Source of the DNA: Pseudomonadota bacterium
GTDB lineage: Bacteria; Pseudomonadota; Gammaproteobacteria; Burkholderiales; Eutrophovitaceae
Length of the DNA: 64,000 nt
Assembly (NCBI GenBank): GCA_027624715.1
Contig: JAQBTV010000003.1
Span: forward strand, 148,450-212,449
Direction: 5' to 3'
The position numbers and the translations under genes were made by a program. Below the pieces are notes generated by a model. It made no database searches, was not told where the DNA came from, and worked only from the letters and a program-made list of their open reading frames with translations. Shown here one piece after another: positions 25,228 through 34,821 of this stretch (positions are counted from its first letter, which is position 1; every line of letters begins with the position of its first letter).

Positions 25228-26357
25228 TGGTTCAGCCAGGATCTTGGTTAGGAATCCTCGGAGGAGGACAGCTTGGCAGAATGTTCACAATGGCAGCTCA
25301 AACTATGGGTTACCGAGTGGCCGTATTAGATCCAGATAAGTCTAGCCCAGGAGGCCGGGTTGCAGAAAAGCACATACAAGCGAATTATGATGACTTAGAT
25401 GCGCTAAGTGAATTGGCCCAGATTTCTTTAGCTGTGACTACGGAGTTTGAAAATGTCCCAGCTGACAGCCTTCGGTTTCTTGATACATTGGTTTCAGTAA
25501 GTCCTAATGCGAAAGCTGTGGAGATTGCGCAGGATCGTATTCGGGAGAAAACCTTTCTCCATAATCATGGTTTTCAAGTGGCACCGCATGCTGTAATTAC
25601 CAGTAAAGATGACCTCAACGATTTCCCTCAAAACTTAAGCTTTCCAGGAATTCTGAAAGTTAGTCGTTTCGGTTATGATGGCAAAGGGCAGTTGCTTGTT
25701 AACAATTTATCCGAGCTCCGAGGTGGGTTTGAAAAACTCGGCGGCGTGCCTTGTGTATTTGAACAATTTTTACCGCTCCAGTCCGAGGTGTCGGTCATTG
25801 TTGCTCGTGATCTAACAGGCAATACGGCCATTTTTCCCGTTGCAGAAAACCAGCACCGCGATGGCATATTAGATGTAACGATTGCTCCTGCACGAGCTGC
25901 CGAACAGATTGTTTCCATGGCAGAACAGTTAGCCATATCGCTAGCCGAAGCACTTCAATATAACGGGATTCTGTGTGTAGAATTTTTTATTTTGCATGAT
26001 GGTGACTTAGTTATAAATGAAATTGCGCCGCGACCACATAACAGTGGACACTATACGATGGACGCTTGTAGTATTTCCCAGTTTGAACAACAAGTTCGTG
26101 TAACGAGCGGATTGCCTTTAGTGAGGCCTAGGCAATATTCTCCAGCCGTAATGGTTAATCTACTAGGAGATTTGTGGCAAAACGGTGAGCCTAATTGGCA
26201 TCGTGTTTTGCAAGATTATCGCGTTAAGCTTCATCTGTATGGTAAAGACGAACCCAGGCCAGGTCGCAAAATGGGACATTTAACTATCGTTGATTCGGAG
26301 CTTGATCACGCGTTGTTACTGGCTCAGGATATTAGGCAAATATTGCAGCAGGAGTGA
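25227..26357 (+). CDS. purK: N5-carboxyaminoimidazole ribonucleotide synthase PurK
   Basis: ATP-grasp enzyme that carboxylates AIR with bicarbonate to give N5-CAIR, the PurE substrate. The 376-residue protein has the N-terminal preATP-grasp GILGGGQLGRMFTMAAQ, the ATP-grasp core SRFGYDGKGQ and EQFLPLQSEVSVIVAR, and the metal-binding VEFFILHDGDLVINEIAPRPHNSGH. Translationally coupled to purE and, at its 3' end, to purC. Confidence 0.96.
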   Translation: MVQPGSWLGILGGGQLGRMFTMAAQTMGYRVAVLDPDKSSPGGRVAEKHIQANYDDLDALSELAQISLAVTTEFENVPADSLRFLDTLVSVSPNAKAVEIAQDRIREKTFLHNHGFQVAPHAVITSKDDLNDFPQNLSFPGILKVSRFGYDGKGQLLVNNLSELRGGFEKLGGVPCVFEQFLPLQSEVSVIVARDLTGNTAIFPVAENQHRDGILDVTIAPARAAEQIVSMAEQLAISLAEALQYNGILCVEFFILHDGDLVINEIAPRPHNSGHYTMDACSISQFEQQVRVTSGLPLVRPRQYSPAVMVNLLGDLWQNGEPNWHRVLQDYRVKLHLYGKDEPRPGRKMGHLTIVDSELDHALLLAQDIRQILQQE

Positions 26358-27247
26358 TGGTGAATAATAAAAACACGGTTTTTGAGACACAAATTAATTC
26401 GTTAGAATTTCTCTATCGAGGTAAAGTTCGAGACATCTATAAAATTGATAAAGAGCGCCTTTTGGTTGTTCAAACAGATCGACTTTCGGCGTTTGATGTG
26501 GTGTTGCCCGATCCGATTCCTGGTAAGGGTCGTTTGCTAACTGACTTATCTGTGTTTTGGTTTAAAAAACTATCGCACCTTATTTCTAATCATTGGTTAG
26601 ACCAGTCGCCCCGAGAGTTTTTAACTGATGGTGAGTTTGAACAAGTTGAGGGTCGCGCGATGGTCGTGCGCTGGCTGACGCCTCTTCCAGTAGAGGCAAT
26701 TGTTCGGGGTTATTTGGCGGGATCGGGGTGGAAGGAATATCGAAAAACGGGGAGCATATGCGGCATTGTCTTGCCTCCTAATCTTAAAGAGGCGCAGCAA
26801 TTACCACAGACTATTTTTACGCCATCGACGAAGGCTGACCTTGGAGATCATGACGAAAATATTTCGTTTGAATTGGTCGAAAAAAAAGTAGGACAAGACT
26901 ACGCGTATAGAATTCGCGAGGCGTCTTGTATGCTCTACGAAGAGGCGGGTACTTACGCTCTTGAGAGAGGAATCATTATTGCAGATACGAAATTTGAATT
27001 TGGAACTGATTCGACCGGAGAGCTTTATCTTATTGATGAGGCGCTGACTTCAGACTCCTCGAGATTTTGGCCGCAGGACCAATACGTTGTGGGATCGAGC
27101 CCTCCATCTTTTGATAAGCAATTTGTTCGCGATTGGCTTGAATCTATTGGTTGGGACAAAAAGTCGCCGGCGCCTCGTTTGCCAGACGATATCACTCAAA
27201 GAACATCTGATAAATACAAAGAAGCGGTAATGTTGCTGACGCAATGA
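26357..27247 (+). CDS. purC: phosphoribosylaminoimidazole-succinocarboxamide synthase
   Basis: SAICAR synthetase, joining aspartate to CAIR with ATP, the step after PurE. The 296-residue protein contains RGKVRDIYKID, TDRLSAFDVVLPDPIPGKG, VEAIVRGYLAGSGWKEY and the C-terminal EALTSDSSRFWP. The ATG overlapping the purK stop (TGATG) is chosen; a GTG one codon earlier (26354) is equally possible. It follows the pathway order purE-purK-purC. Confidence 0.95.
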   Translation: MVNNKNTVFETQINSLEFLYRGKVRDIYKIDKERLLVVQTDRLSAFDVVLPDPIPGKGRLLTDLSVFWFKKLSHLISNHWLDQSPREFLTDGEFEQVEGRAMVVRWLTPLPVEAIVRGYLAGSGWKEYRKTGSICGIVLPPNLKEAQQLPQTIFTPSTKADLGDHDENISFELVEKKVGQDYAYRIREASCMLYEEAGTYALERGIIIADTKFEFGTDSTGELYLIDEALTSDSSRFWPQDQYVVGSSPPSFDKQFVRDWLESIGWDKKSPAPRLPDDITQRTSDKYKEAVMLLTQ

Positions 27248-27266
27248 GTCTTTTAAAGAGGGGAAT

Positions 27267-28232
27267 TTGAGTAAAAGGGTCACCACGAGCATCAAGGAGG
27301 CAGTGCGTTTACTAAAGGACGGTCAATTGGTGGCCTTTCCAACGGAGACTGTATATGGCTTAGGTGCTGACGCGTTAAACCCTTTAGCAGTCAAACGTGT
27401 TTATGAGGCGAAGTCCCGACCGTTTGACCACCCCTTGATCATTCATATTGGTTTTGAGAGCCTTTTGGATGAATTCGCTATAAATATCCCCAGCGCAGCT
27501 CGAGAACTCGCCGCCCGTTTTTGGCCTGGACCACTAACCCTTGTTTTGGATGCTTCCGATAAAGTCCCCCGTATTGTTACGGGTGGTCAGGATACGGTCG
27601 CAATTAGGTTCCCAAGCCATCCTGTCGCCATCGAGTTGTTAAACGAATTTGGAGGTGGGATTGTTGGTCCCTCAGCGAATAAATTTGGTCGGCTATCCCC
27701 AACTAGAGCCGAAGATGTTGCTCGAGTTTTTGGGTCCGAGGTTAGCCTGATTCTTGACGGAGGGCCATGTGCCGTAGGCATAGAATCGACCATTATTGGG
27801 TTCGACGGAGAGTCACCCGTCATGTTACGACCCGGGATGATTGATAGAGATAATGTCTCGAAACAGACTTCGGAGAATGTTTTGAGTGCTGGATTTAAGT
27901 TGCCCAGAGTGCCTGGAGCTTTGCCGTCGCACTATGCACCGAGAACTAAATTAAGGCTTCTTGCGACAGGGGAAATTAGGCAATACGTAGAACAAAAAGC
28001 AGCAGCACATAGACTGGCCCTGCTAACCTTTCAAAAATATTTTGTGGCGGGCCCTAATATAACGACAATAATTGCGTCGCAAGAACCTAACGATTACGCT
28101 AAAAACTTATATCTGCGATTAAGAGAGTTGGATAGCTTTGGCGCTGAGTTAATTATTGTTGAGGCAGTTCCAGAGATGAGCTCTTGGGACGGAATTCGAG
28201 ACCGTCTTACTCGTGCGGCTCATTTGGCCTAG
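27267..28232 (+). CDS. L-threonylcarbamoyladenylate synthase, Sua5 type
   Basis: Makes threonylcarbamoyl-AMP from Thr, bicarbonate and ATP for t6A37 modification of tRNA. The 321-residue length, with an N-terminal YrdC domain (about 1-195: FPTETVYGLGADALN, YEAKSRPFDHPLI, GPSANKFGRLSPT) plus a linker and a C-terminal Sua5 domain (about 215-320), places it with Sua5 and not the short TsaC. The start is TTG at 27267, behind an AGAGGGG ribosome site; there is no nearer ATG. It converges with the next gene, overlapping it by 4 nt. Confidence 0.9.
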   Translation: MSKRVTTSIKEAVRLLKDGQLVAFPTETVYGLGADALNPLAVKRVYEAKSRPFDHPLIIHIGFESLLDEFAINIPSAARELAARFWPGPLTLVLDASDKVPRIVTGGQDTVAIRFPSHPVAIELLNEFGGGIVGPSANKFGRLSPTRAEDVARVFGSEVSLILDGGPCAVGIESTIIGFDGESPVMLRPGMIDRDNVSKQTSENVLSAGFKLPRVPGALPSHYAPRTKLRLLATGEIRQYVEQKAAAHRLALLTFQKYFVAGPNITTIIASQEPNDYAKNLYLRLRELDSFGAELIIVEAVPEMSSWDGIRDRLTRAAHLA

Positions 28233-29404
28233 TTAGAGCGCATCAGATAATCGAGAGCTCTGGAAACCCCCCCTGTGTTGAAAGGGATAGCACAGAGCGC
28301 TAACCCCATTTCAACGCCAGACAAAGTGCCGGCTAACGATAAATCGTTAAGGTCCCCTAAGTGACCAATTCGAAAGACTTGATCATTAAATTTACCGAGG
28401 CCAGCACCGAGAGACATATCAAATTTATCAAGGATTTTTTGTCTAAGTTGGTTCGCGCTGATTCCGGTTGGTGTCATCACGGCGGTAAGTGTATTACTGA
28501 AAGCCGCTGGATCACGACACATTGTTTCAAGTCCCCAGTGTGTAACGGCTTCTCTTGTTGCCGCCGCATGACGAGCGTGCCTACCGAAAACATTGTCGAG
28601 ACCTACTTCATCCAATATGATTTTAAGAGACTCTTGTAGTCCAAAAATTAAATTTGTTGCTGGTGTATAAGGAAAAAAACCCTTCTCGTTATGAGGCAAC
28701 ATGTCACCCCAGTCCCAATAACCACGGTTGTATTGAGACGTAGTATGAAGCGTTAGTGCGCGAGTGCTAACAGCATTAAAAGACAGTCCTGGGGGCAGCA
28801 TCAATCCCTTCTGTGAGCCACCAATAGCCACATCAACGCGCCATGCATCATGTTGATAGTCGATAGATGCTAGGGAGGAAATAGTGTCAACGAATAAAAG
28901 CGCTTGATGTTTGGCGTCGTCGATGGCATTTCTTACTGCCATTATGTCGGAGGTTACCCCAGTCGACGTTTCATTATGAACGACACAAACGCCCTTAATA
29001 CTCTGATTTATATCATTTTTAAGGTAGTCGTAGATGCGAGAAGGGTCAACTGAACTACGCCAATCAGATTCAATGACTTTTACATCAAACCCCAGTTTAG
29101 TCGCGAGGCGTTTCCATTGAGCGGCAAAGTATCCGGTTTCGTATATGAGGATGGAGTCCCCAGTATTCAGCACATTGGTTAGGCCCGCCTCCCAGGCCCC
29201 GGTGCCAGAAGCGGGAAACATAAATACTGGTTGATTTGTTTTGAATACGCGTTGGAGATTAGATAAAACTTCTAGTCCTAGCTCACCAAATTCCTCACTT
29301 CGATGATCAATCGTTGGCCTAGAGACTGCAGCGAGTACTCTGTCAGGAATGTTGGTTGGACCAGGGATGTGTAGAAAGTGTCTACCGGAACGATGAGTGG
29401 GCAT
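28229..29404 (-). CDS. class V aminotransferase, serine/alanine-glyoxylate type
   Basis: PLP-dependent enzyme of the alanine/serine-glyoxylate aminotransferase family, 391 residues. The N-terminal HIPGPTNIPDRVLAAVSRP, ASGTGAWEAGLTN, HNETSTGV, and FVDTISSLASI are typical. The PLP-binding Lys199 lies in GGSQKGLMLPPG. The family makes glycine or hydroxypyruvate by transamination with glyoxylate. The exact amino donor is not readable. It lies 97 bp downstream of an IlvD/Edd dehydratase on the same strand and may share its transcript, which would tie it to glyoxylate or hydroxy-acid metabolism. A second paralogue lies at 47638-48870. Confidence 0.85.
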   Translation of the reverse strand: MPTHRSGRHFLHIPGPTNIPDRVLAAVSRPTIDHRSEEFGELGLEVLSNLQRVFKTNQPVFMFPASGTGAWEAGLTNVLNTGDSILIYETGYFAAQWKRLATKLGFDVKVIESDWRSSVDPSRIYDYLKNDINQSIKGVCVVHNETSTGVTSDIMAVRNAIDDAKHQALLFVDTISSLASIDYQHDAWRVDVAIGGSQKGLMLPPGLSFNAVSTRALTLHTTSQYNRGYWDWGDMLPHNEKGFFPYTPATNLIFGLQESLKIILDEVGLDNVFGRHARHAAATREAVTHWGLETMCRDPAAFSNTLTAVMTPTGISANQLRQKILDKFDMSLGAGLGKFNDQVFRIGHLGDLNDLSLAGTLSGVEMGLALCAIPFNTGGVSRALDYLMRSN

Positions 29405-29501
29405 ACGCAGTTACCGATCGGTTAAATAGTCGTAGGGAAGAATATTTCCCTCGCAATTTTTTAGGATTAATTTAGAAATGAAATTTCTAGTAGAGCCTCG
29501 C

Positions 29502-31247
29502 CTAGTGTATTTCAGGATCATCGGTAGTGGCCTCACCACTTAAGAAGTCGAAATCGCAACCCTCGTGCGCCTGCTGGACATGTTGCGAAAATAATTGACC
29601 GTACCCCCGCCGAAATTTTCTCATTTTAGGAGACCATGTTTGTCGTCGGGCTTCCATTTCTGCGTCTGATATTAAAACATTGATTTTGCGGTTTGCAACA
29701 CTTAGTTCTATTACATCGCCCGTTTTGATGAGTGCGAGCGGCCCGCCGATCCAAGATTCGGGGGATACGTGTAGGACACATGTACCGTAGCTCGTGCCGC
29801 TCATCCGAGCATCGGATATTCGAACCATATCCTTGACGCCCTTTTGAATAAGTTTTTTGGGGATCGGCAACATGCCCCATTCCGGCATACCGGGGCCCCC
29901 TTGAGGTCCAGAATTTCGGAGAACAAGAATCGAACTTTCATCTACATCTAGATTGGGATCATCTAATTGCCGTTCCATGTCATTGTAGTCGTCGAAAACT
30001 ATTGCTTTGCCACGATGATTGAGTAACGCTGGAGTTGCGGCGGAGGTTTTGATGACAGCCCCATCTGGAGCAAGATTGCCTTTTAAAATAATTAAACCAC
30101 CTTCCGCAAGTATCGGCTGCTTTAGGGGTTTAATAACCTCATGATTGAATATCTTAAAGCGTTCAATATTTTCTCCTAAGGATTTTCCAGTGCAAGTTAA
30201 TGCGTCGCAATGTAGTAACGGTCGCATTTCTTGCAGTAGAGCAGCCAGGCCACCTGCGTAGTGAAAGTCTTCCATGAGGTATTCACCTGATGGCCGCATA
30301 TTAACTAAATAAGGGGTGGTTTTCCCAAGCTGTTCAAATAGCTCGAGTGGTATGTTGAACCCGGCTCGTTTAGCTATTGCAATTAAGTGAATAAGCGCAT
30401 TGGTAGAGCCGCCGAGAGCCATTAACACGCGCACAGCATTTTCAATTGACGGCCATGTCAAAATATCTCGAGGAGTGAGATCCTCCCAAACCATATCTAC
30501 GACACGCCGGCCTGACTCGGACGCCATTCTTGGATGATTCGAATCTGGTGCTGGTATTGTGGACGCATTAGGTAGCGAAAATCCTAATGTTTCCACGATA
30601 CTGGTCATAGTCGATGCGGTTCCCATGGTCATGCATGTGCCGGCCGATCGGGCGATACCCTCCTCGATGTCTCGCCAATCGTCTTCACTGATATTCCCAA
30701 CTCTCAGTTCGTCCCAGTACTTCCAGACATCAGACCCAGACCCAAGCGTTTTACCGTGCCAGTTTCCTCGAAGCATGGGACCTGCAGGCACAAAAATGCA
30801 AGGCAGCCCCATGCTTAAGGCCCCCATCAGCAAGCCTGGTGGAGTTTTGTCGCAGCCCCCCATCAGAACACACCCATCAATTGGGTAGGATCGTAAGATT
30901 TCTTCAACTTCCATAGAAAGCAAGTTGCGATACATCATAGTTGTTGGTTTTTGATAAACTTCAGCTAGGGACATCACTGGAATCTCAACGGGGAAGCCCC
31001 CTGCTTGCCAAACCCCTCGCTTTACGTCTTGGGCTCTCTCTCTAAAATGGGAATGACAATGACTGAGCTCACTCCAAGTATTTAGGATCCCAATTACGGG
31101 TTTACCTTCGTAGTCTTTCCGACTGAAACCCATTTGTAGGGTCCGGGATCGATGCCCAAAAGCTCGCAGGCTTTGCGGACCGAACCATCGATGAGAGCGT
31201 AGTTCAGAGCTTTCTTTTATTTTTTTGTTCCGCATTCGTCGATACAC
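29502..31247 (-). CDS. IlvD/Edd family dehydratase, probable sugar-acid (L-arabonate-like) dehydratase
   Basis: Iron-sulfur dehydratase of 581 residues. The three cluster-binding cysteines expected for the [2Fe-2S] sugar-acid subgroup are present: Cys64 in SHCHSHF, Cys132 in MGGCDKT and Cys205 in AGTCMTMGTAS. The length, the RSRTLQMGFSRKDYEGKPV start and the C-terminal QQAHEGCDFDFL resemble L-arabonate/D-xylonate dehydratases and differ from dihydroxyacid dehydratase (IlvD). It would turn an aldonate into a 2-keto-3-deoxy acid. It is transcribed divergently from larA with a shared 196-bp promoter region. The substrate is inferred, not shown. The start is the first of two Met (31247 or 31235). 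Confidence 0.82.
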   Translation of the reverse strand: MYRRMRNKKIKESSELRSHRWFGPQSLRAFGHRSRTLQMGFSRKDYEGKPVIGILNTWSELSHCHSHFRERAQDVKRGVWQAGGFPVEIPVMSLAEVYQKPTTMMYRNLLSMEVEEILRSYPIDGCVLMGGCDKTPPGLLMGALSMGLPCIFVPAGPMLRGNWHGKTLGSGSDVWKYWDELRVGNISEDDWRDIEEGIARSAGTCMTMGTASTMTSIVETLGFSLPNASTIPAPDSNHPRMASESGRRVVDMVWEDLTPRDILTWPSIENAVRVLMALGGSTNALIHLIAIAKRAGFNIPLELFEQLGKTTPYLVNMRPSGEYLMEDFHYAGGLAALLQEMRPLLHCDALTCTGKSLGENIERFKIFNHEVIKPLKQPILAEGGLIILKGNLAPDGAVIKTSAATPALLNHRGKAIVFDDYNDMERQLDDPNLDVDESSILVLRNSGPQGGPGMPEWGMLPIPKKLIQKGVKDMVRISDARMSGTSYGTCVLHVSPESWIGGPLALIKTGDVIELSVANRKINVLISDAEMEARRQTWSPKMRKFRRGYGQLFSQHVQQAHEGCDFDFLSGEATTDDPEIH

Positions 31248-31443
31248 TTTCTATAAGTTTGGACCCACAGTGGCATACTATAAACGGACAGTCAAAATAA
31301 ACCAGTTGTAAATACAAGAATGGTGTTTGATTCCTTATATATGAAGTCATAACGCTTAAAAAGAGATACTGAGATAAAATAAGGATAAATATTTAGGTTA
31401 ATTTTATTTTGAGCATGATCAATAATAAAAAAGGAGTGGTGAG
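31248..31443. promoter_or_regulatory. shared divergent promoter region, dehydratase / larA
   Basis: 196 bp of AT-rich DNA between the divergent dehydratase and larA. An AAGGAG ribosome site sits before the larA ATG. No clear operator palindrome or riboswitch fold was recognised. No regulator gene is adjacent. Confidence 0.45.
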
Positions 31444-32766
31444 ATGATTGGTGATCGAATTGATGTAAATATTGCGGGAGGCCTAGACGTTCCTTTGCCA
31501 CGAATGGTACATGTGAGACAGAAGTTTGAACTGTCCAAAATTAGTAGTGTTAGAGAAACCGTAGCTCAGGAATTCAAGAGACCGGTCATTCAATCGAAGA
31601 TTAAACCTGGAATGACCATTGCATTGGGTGTTGGCTCTAGAGGGGTTAACAATATTGCCGCGTGTGTAAAAGCCGTCGTGGATGAAATTAAGTCACTTGG
31701 CGGAAAGCCATTTGTCTTTCCTGCGATGGGCAGCCATGGTGGTGCTACTGCTGAGGGACAAAAAGAAGTGCTGGATGGTTATGGTGTTACGGAAGCATTC
31801 ATTGGGTGCCCGGTAAAGTCTAGTATGGAGGTTGTGGAGATTGGAACAGCTGATGATGGGATGCCGGTTTACATGGATAAACTGGCTTCGGAAGCTGACG
31901 CTGTAGCGCTTGTTTGTCGTGTCAAGCCGCATACAAATTTTAGAGCTCCTATTGAGTCGGGCATCGTTAAAATGCTGACGATTGGTATGGGGAAAATTAT
32001 TGGTGCGTCGATACTGCATACCTATGGCATGGATATGTTTGGTGTGTTGCTGCCTAAAGTCGCAAAAATCGTTATGGAGAAAAAGAATTTTCTCTTCGGT
32101 GTGGCTATGGTTGAAAACGCCGCAGATGAAACAGCGCTCATCGAAATTGTTCCGAGTGAAAAGGTTCTGGAACGAGAGCCGTTCTTATTGGCTCAAGCGA
32201 AAAAGCTGATGCCGAAATTACAATTTGAAGAAATTGATGTGTTGATTGTAGAGAAGATTGGAAAAAATATATCTGGCTCAGGAATGGATCCCAATATAAC
32301 AGGCCGGAATTGCCGTGATGTTGAATGGGAGATGAGCCCACACGTTAAAAAAATTGCTGTATTGGGACTTACTCCTGAGACGCACGGAAATGCCACTGGG
32401 TTGGGTTCGGCTGATGTGATCACGATGGATGTATATCGAGAACTTGATATCGCCAAGACATATGCCAACGTAATCACATCGATGTATTTAGACGGCGCGA
32501 CTATACCTATCATCATGAATAACGATCAGGAAGCTATACAGCTGGCCGTCAAGACGGTGGTTAGAGTAAAGCCGGCAGATACAAAAATTGTTAGAATTTC
32601 TACAACACTCGAAGTGATGGATTTACACGTATCTGAAACTTTGTTGCCCTATATTCGAAGCAACTTGGATAAGTTCGAGATTCTGAGCGAGCCAGAGGCG
32701 ATGAAGTTTGATGCTAAAGGCAAGATTTACCCGATGCTGGCTGCGCGTACACGCGTTCATGCTTGA
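31444..32766 (+). CDS. LarA-family nickel-dependent racemase/epimerase
   Basis: A 440-residue LarA homologue (DUF2088 / LarA N-terminal domain). In Lactobacillus plantarum LarA, Lys184 holds the nickel-pincer nucleotide covalently, His200 binds Ni, and His108/His174 are acid/base catalysts. Here His98 (GSHGGAT), His163 (VKPHTNF), Lys176 (SGIVKML) and His192 (LHTYGMDMF) have nearly the same spacing, including an identical 16-residue Lys-to-His step. I take them as the equivalents. The full cofactor set larC, larE and larB follows. The family includes racemases of many 2-hydroxy acids and an aldonate 2-epimerase. The divergent sugar-acid dehydratase makes a sugar acid more likely than lactate. 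Confidence 0.82.
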   Translation: MIGDRIDVNIAGGLDVPLPRMVHVRQKFELSKISSVRETVAQEFKRPVIQSKIKPGMTIALGVGSRGVNNIAACVKAVVDEIKSLGGKPFVFPAMGSHGGATAEGQKEVLDGYGVTEAFIGCPVKSSMEVVEIGTADDGMPVYMDKLASEADAVALVCRVKPHTNFRAPIESGIVKMLTIGMGKIIGASILHTYGMDMFGVLLPKVAKIVMEKKNFLFGVAMVENAADETALIEIVPSEKVLEREPFLLAQAKKLMPKLQFEEIDVLIVEKIGKNISGSGMDPNITGRNCRDVEWEMSPHVKKIAVLGLTPETHGNATGLGSADVITMDVYRELDIAKTYANVITSMYLDGATIPIIMNNDQEAIQLAVKTVVRVKPADTKIVRISTTLEVMDLHVSETLLPYIRSNLDKFEILSEPEAMKFDAKGKIYPMLAARTRVHA

Positions 32767-32807
32767 GCGGTTAAGAGTGTTGTGAAGTCTTTCATGAATC
32801 GTTGAGA

Positions 32808-33989
32808 ATGCGAGTCCATTTAGATCCCATCGGGGGCATCGCGGGAGATATGTTCATCGCCGCCATTCTAGACGCGAAACCAGAATGGTACGATGAAATG
32901 TGTGCGGCGATTCGTATTGCAGGCTTGCCCAAAGAGGTAGGGCTGTCTCTACTGCCACACTCTGATTTTGCTCTCACAGGGAAACGTTTTAATGTTGATG
33001 AGCTAGGCGTCCATGAGCATCATCATACGTCGTTTTCGTACATCAGAAGTGCGTTGTCCGCTTCAGATTTGGATCCTCAAGTACGGCAAATTGCAATCGA
33101 TATTTTTTGTCTTTTGGCAGAGGCTGAATCGGCTGTTCATGGTAAGCCTGTTGAGACCATTAGTTTTCATGAAGTGGGCGAGTGGGATTCTATTGCGGAC
33201 ATTGTTGGAGCGGCATTTTTAATTGATAAGCTCTCAGCTAGTTGGACCTTAAGTGCTCTGCCACTTGGGCGTGGCACAGTTGATACTAGTCATGGTATTT
33301 TGCCAGTACCTACACCGGCGACGGTTAAGCTGTTGGAGGGTTTTTACTTTGATGACGATGGTCTCGATGGGGAGCGAATCACCCCGACCGGTGCCGCGAT
33401 TTTGGCGTATCTAAAACCACGACAATCAGGCGCAGGGCAGGCTGGTAAGCTTATTGCTTCTGGTACGGGTTTTGGGACTAAGGTTTTTTCAAAGAAAAGT
33501 AATGTCTTACGAGCGTTAATGATATCGGCTGCTGGTCAAGAGAATAGTTCGCAGAACGTGATATATCAAATTGATTTTGATGTCGATGACCAGAGCGCTG
33601 AAGACCTAGCGATAGGGTTAGACCATATTCGTGCAATCCCTACGGTGCTAGATGTTACCCAGGCCGTAACGTTCGGGAAAAAAGGGCGGATGGCAATAAT
33701 AATTCGTGTTCTTGCAGAGACCACTCAGATCGATCAGGTTTTTGATGCTTGTTTTTTTGAAACAACAACGATTGGATTGCGCTATCAGATATTGAGCCGC
33801 GTGACTCTTGATCGATGGAAAAAGAACTGCGTCACGGAAATGTTGGAGGCAGAATGTAAGTTTGTGATCCGACCCGGGGCCACAACCGTTAAGGTTGAAG
33901 CAGACGCTCTTGTTGACATTCAAGGGCATGCTAATCGAGAAGGCATACGACGAGAGATGGCAATCAAATATGGGGTAACAGGTGATTGA
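32808..33989 (+). CDS. larC: nickel-pincer cofactor biosynthesis protein LarC (nickel insertion)
   Basis: CTP-dependent cyclometallase that inserts nickel into the pincer nucleotide, the last maturation step for LarA. The 393-residue protein starts at ATG 32808; a TTG two codons earlier is possible. It opens RVHLDPIGGIAGDMFIAAI, with the family GG-x-AGDM motif, and has the conserved HEVGEWDSIADIVGAA and TPTGAAIL segments. Its C-terminal region (about 245-393) is the ferredoxin-like domain. Unlike L. plantarum, where the domains are joined by a ribosomal frameshift (larC1/larC2), this is one continuous reading frame. It overlaps larE by 8 nt. Confidence 0.9.
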   Translation: MRVHLDPIGGIAGDMFIAAILDAKPEWYDEMCAAIRIAGLPKEVGLSLLPHSDFALTGKRFNVDELGVHEHHHTSFSYIRSALSASDLDPQVRQIAIDIFCLLAEAESAVHGKPVETISFHEVGEWDSIADIVGAAFLIDKLSASWTLSALPLGRGTVDTSHGILPVPTPATVKLLEGFYFDDDGLDGERITPTGAAILAYLKPRQSGAGQAGKLIASGTGFGTKVFSKKSNVLRALMISAAGQENSSQNVIYQIDFDVDDQSAEDLAIGLDHIRAIPTVLDVTQAVTFGKKGRMAIIIRVLAETTQIDQVFDACFFETTTIGLRYQILSRVTLDRWKKNCVTEMLEAECKFVIRPGATTVKVEADALVDIQGHANREGIRREMAIKYGVTGD

Positions 33990-34821
33990 AGAAGCGCCTA
34001 AGCAGGCGGCTAGAATAACTGCGCTGCTCGCTGAGATGCGAGAGATCTCCGTTGCCGTTAGCGGCGGCATTGATAGCGTGACGCTTGCTATGTTGGCGAC
34101 ACGGACAAAGAGTATTAATGTTCAAATGTACCATGCCGTTTCCCCAGCAGTGCCATCACAGGCAACAGATCGAGTGAAGCAGCTTGCTCAAGACTATGAT
34201 TGGGATCTCAAAATTTTGGACGCACGCGAATTTGCTGACGAAGACTATTTATCGAATCCAGTCAATCGTTGTTTTTACTGTAAAACAAATTTATATAAAG
34301 CAATATCAACTGTTACCGCAAATGTCGTCTTATCAGGAGCAAATGTGGACGATTTATCCGATTACCGACCTGGACTAGATGCGGCTAAAAATGCGAAAGT
34401 TCGCCATCCATTTGTTGAAACCCATACGGATAAACGAATGGTTAGAGCCATCGCTAAGTACATTGGCTTGGGCGAGCTATCTGAACTGGCAGCATCTCCT
34501 TGTCTGTCGAGTCGGGTTGAGACGGGCATCCGAATTGATCCCGAACTTTTGCCTCTTATTAATGAGTCTGAGCGTCTGATTAAACAGTCGGTGCTCCCAG
34601 AGCCCAAAACAGTGAGATGCCGGCTTCGAGCAACAGGCATTGTAATTGAGTTGGATGGAGTGTCTTTATCGAGCCTGACGACTGAAAAAGAACGCTCATT
34701 AAAAGGGATTATCAATGCGGTTTTTGAAAAACGAGGGCATCGTTATCCTGTCAGCTTCGAAGCCTATAAAGTAGGCAGCGCATTTATTCATATTCGTTCT
34801 GTGGATACGCACCCTTTCTAA
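33982..34821 (+). CDS. larE: pyridinium-3,5-biscarboxylic acid mononucleotide sulfur transferase LarE
   Basis: ATP-dependent enzyme that installs the two thiocarboxylates of the nickel-pincer cofactor. The 279-residue protein has a PP-loop AVSGGIDSVTLAM (about 25-37). It has three conserved-looking cysteines, Cys97 and Cys100 (CFYC) and Cys174 (SPCLSSR). L. plantarum LarE has a single sacrificial Cys176. Homologues with three cysteines can carry a [4Fe-4S] cluster and act catalytically, so this one may be the cluster type. GTG start inside the larC end; larB begins on the base after its stop. Confidence 0.9.
   Translation: MIEEAPKQAARITALLAEMREISVAVSGGIDSVTLAMLATRTKSINVQMYHAVSPAVPSQATDRVKQLAQDYDWDLKILDAREFADEDYLSNPVNRCFYCKTNLYKAISTVTANVVLSGANVDDLSDYRPGLDAAKNAKVRHPFVETHTDKRMVRAIAKYIGLGELSELAASPCLSSRVETGIRIDPELLPLINESERLIKQSVLPEPKTVRCRLRATGIVIELDGVSLSSLTTEKERSLKGIINAVFEKRGHRYPVSFEAYKVGSAFIHIRSVDTHPF

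Noticed and set aside
29502..31247. Dihydroxyacid dehydratase IlvD for branched-chain amino acids
   Set aside because: Length, N-terminal region and C-terminal QQAHEGCDFDFL fit the sugar-acid dehydratase branch better, and no ilv or leu genes are nearby.
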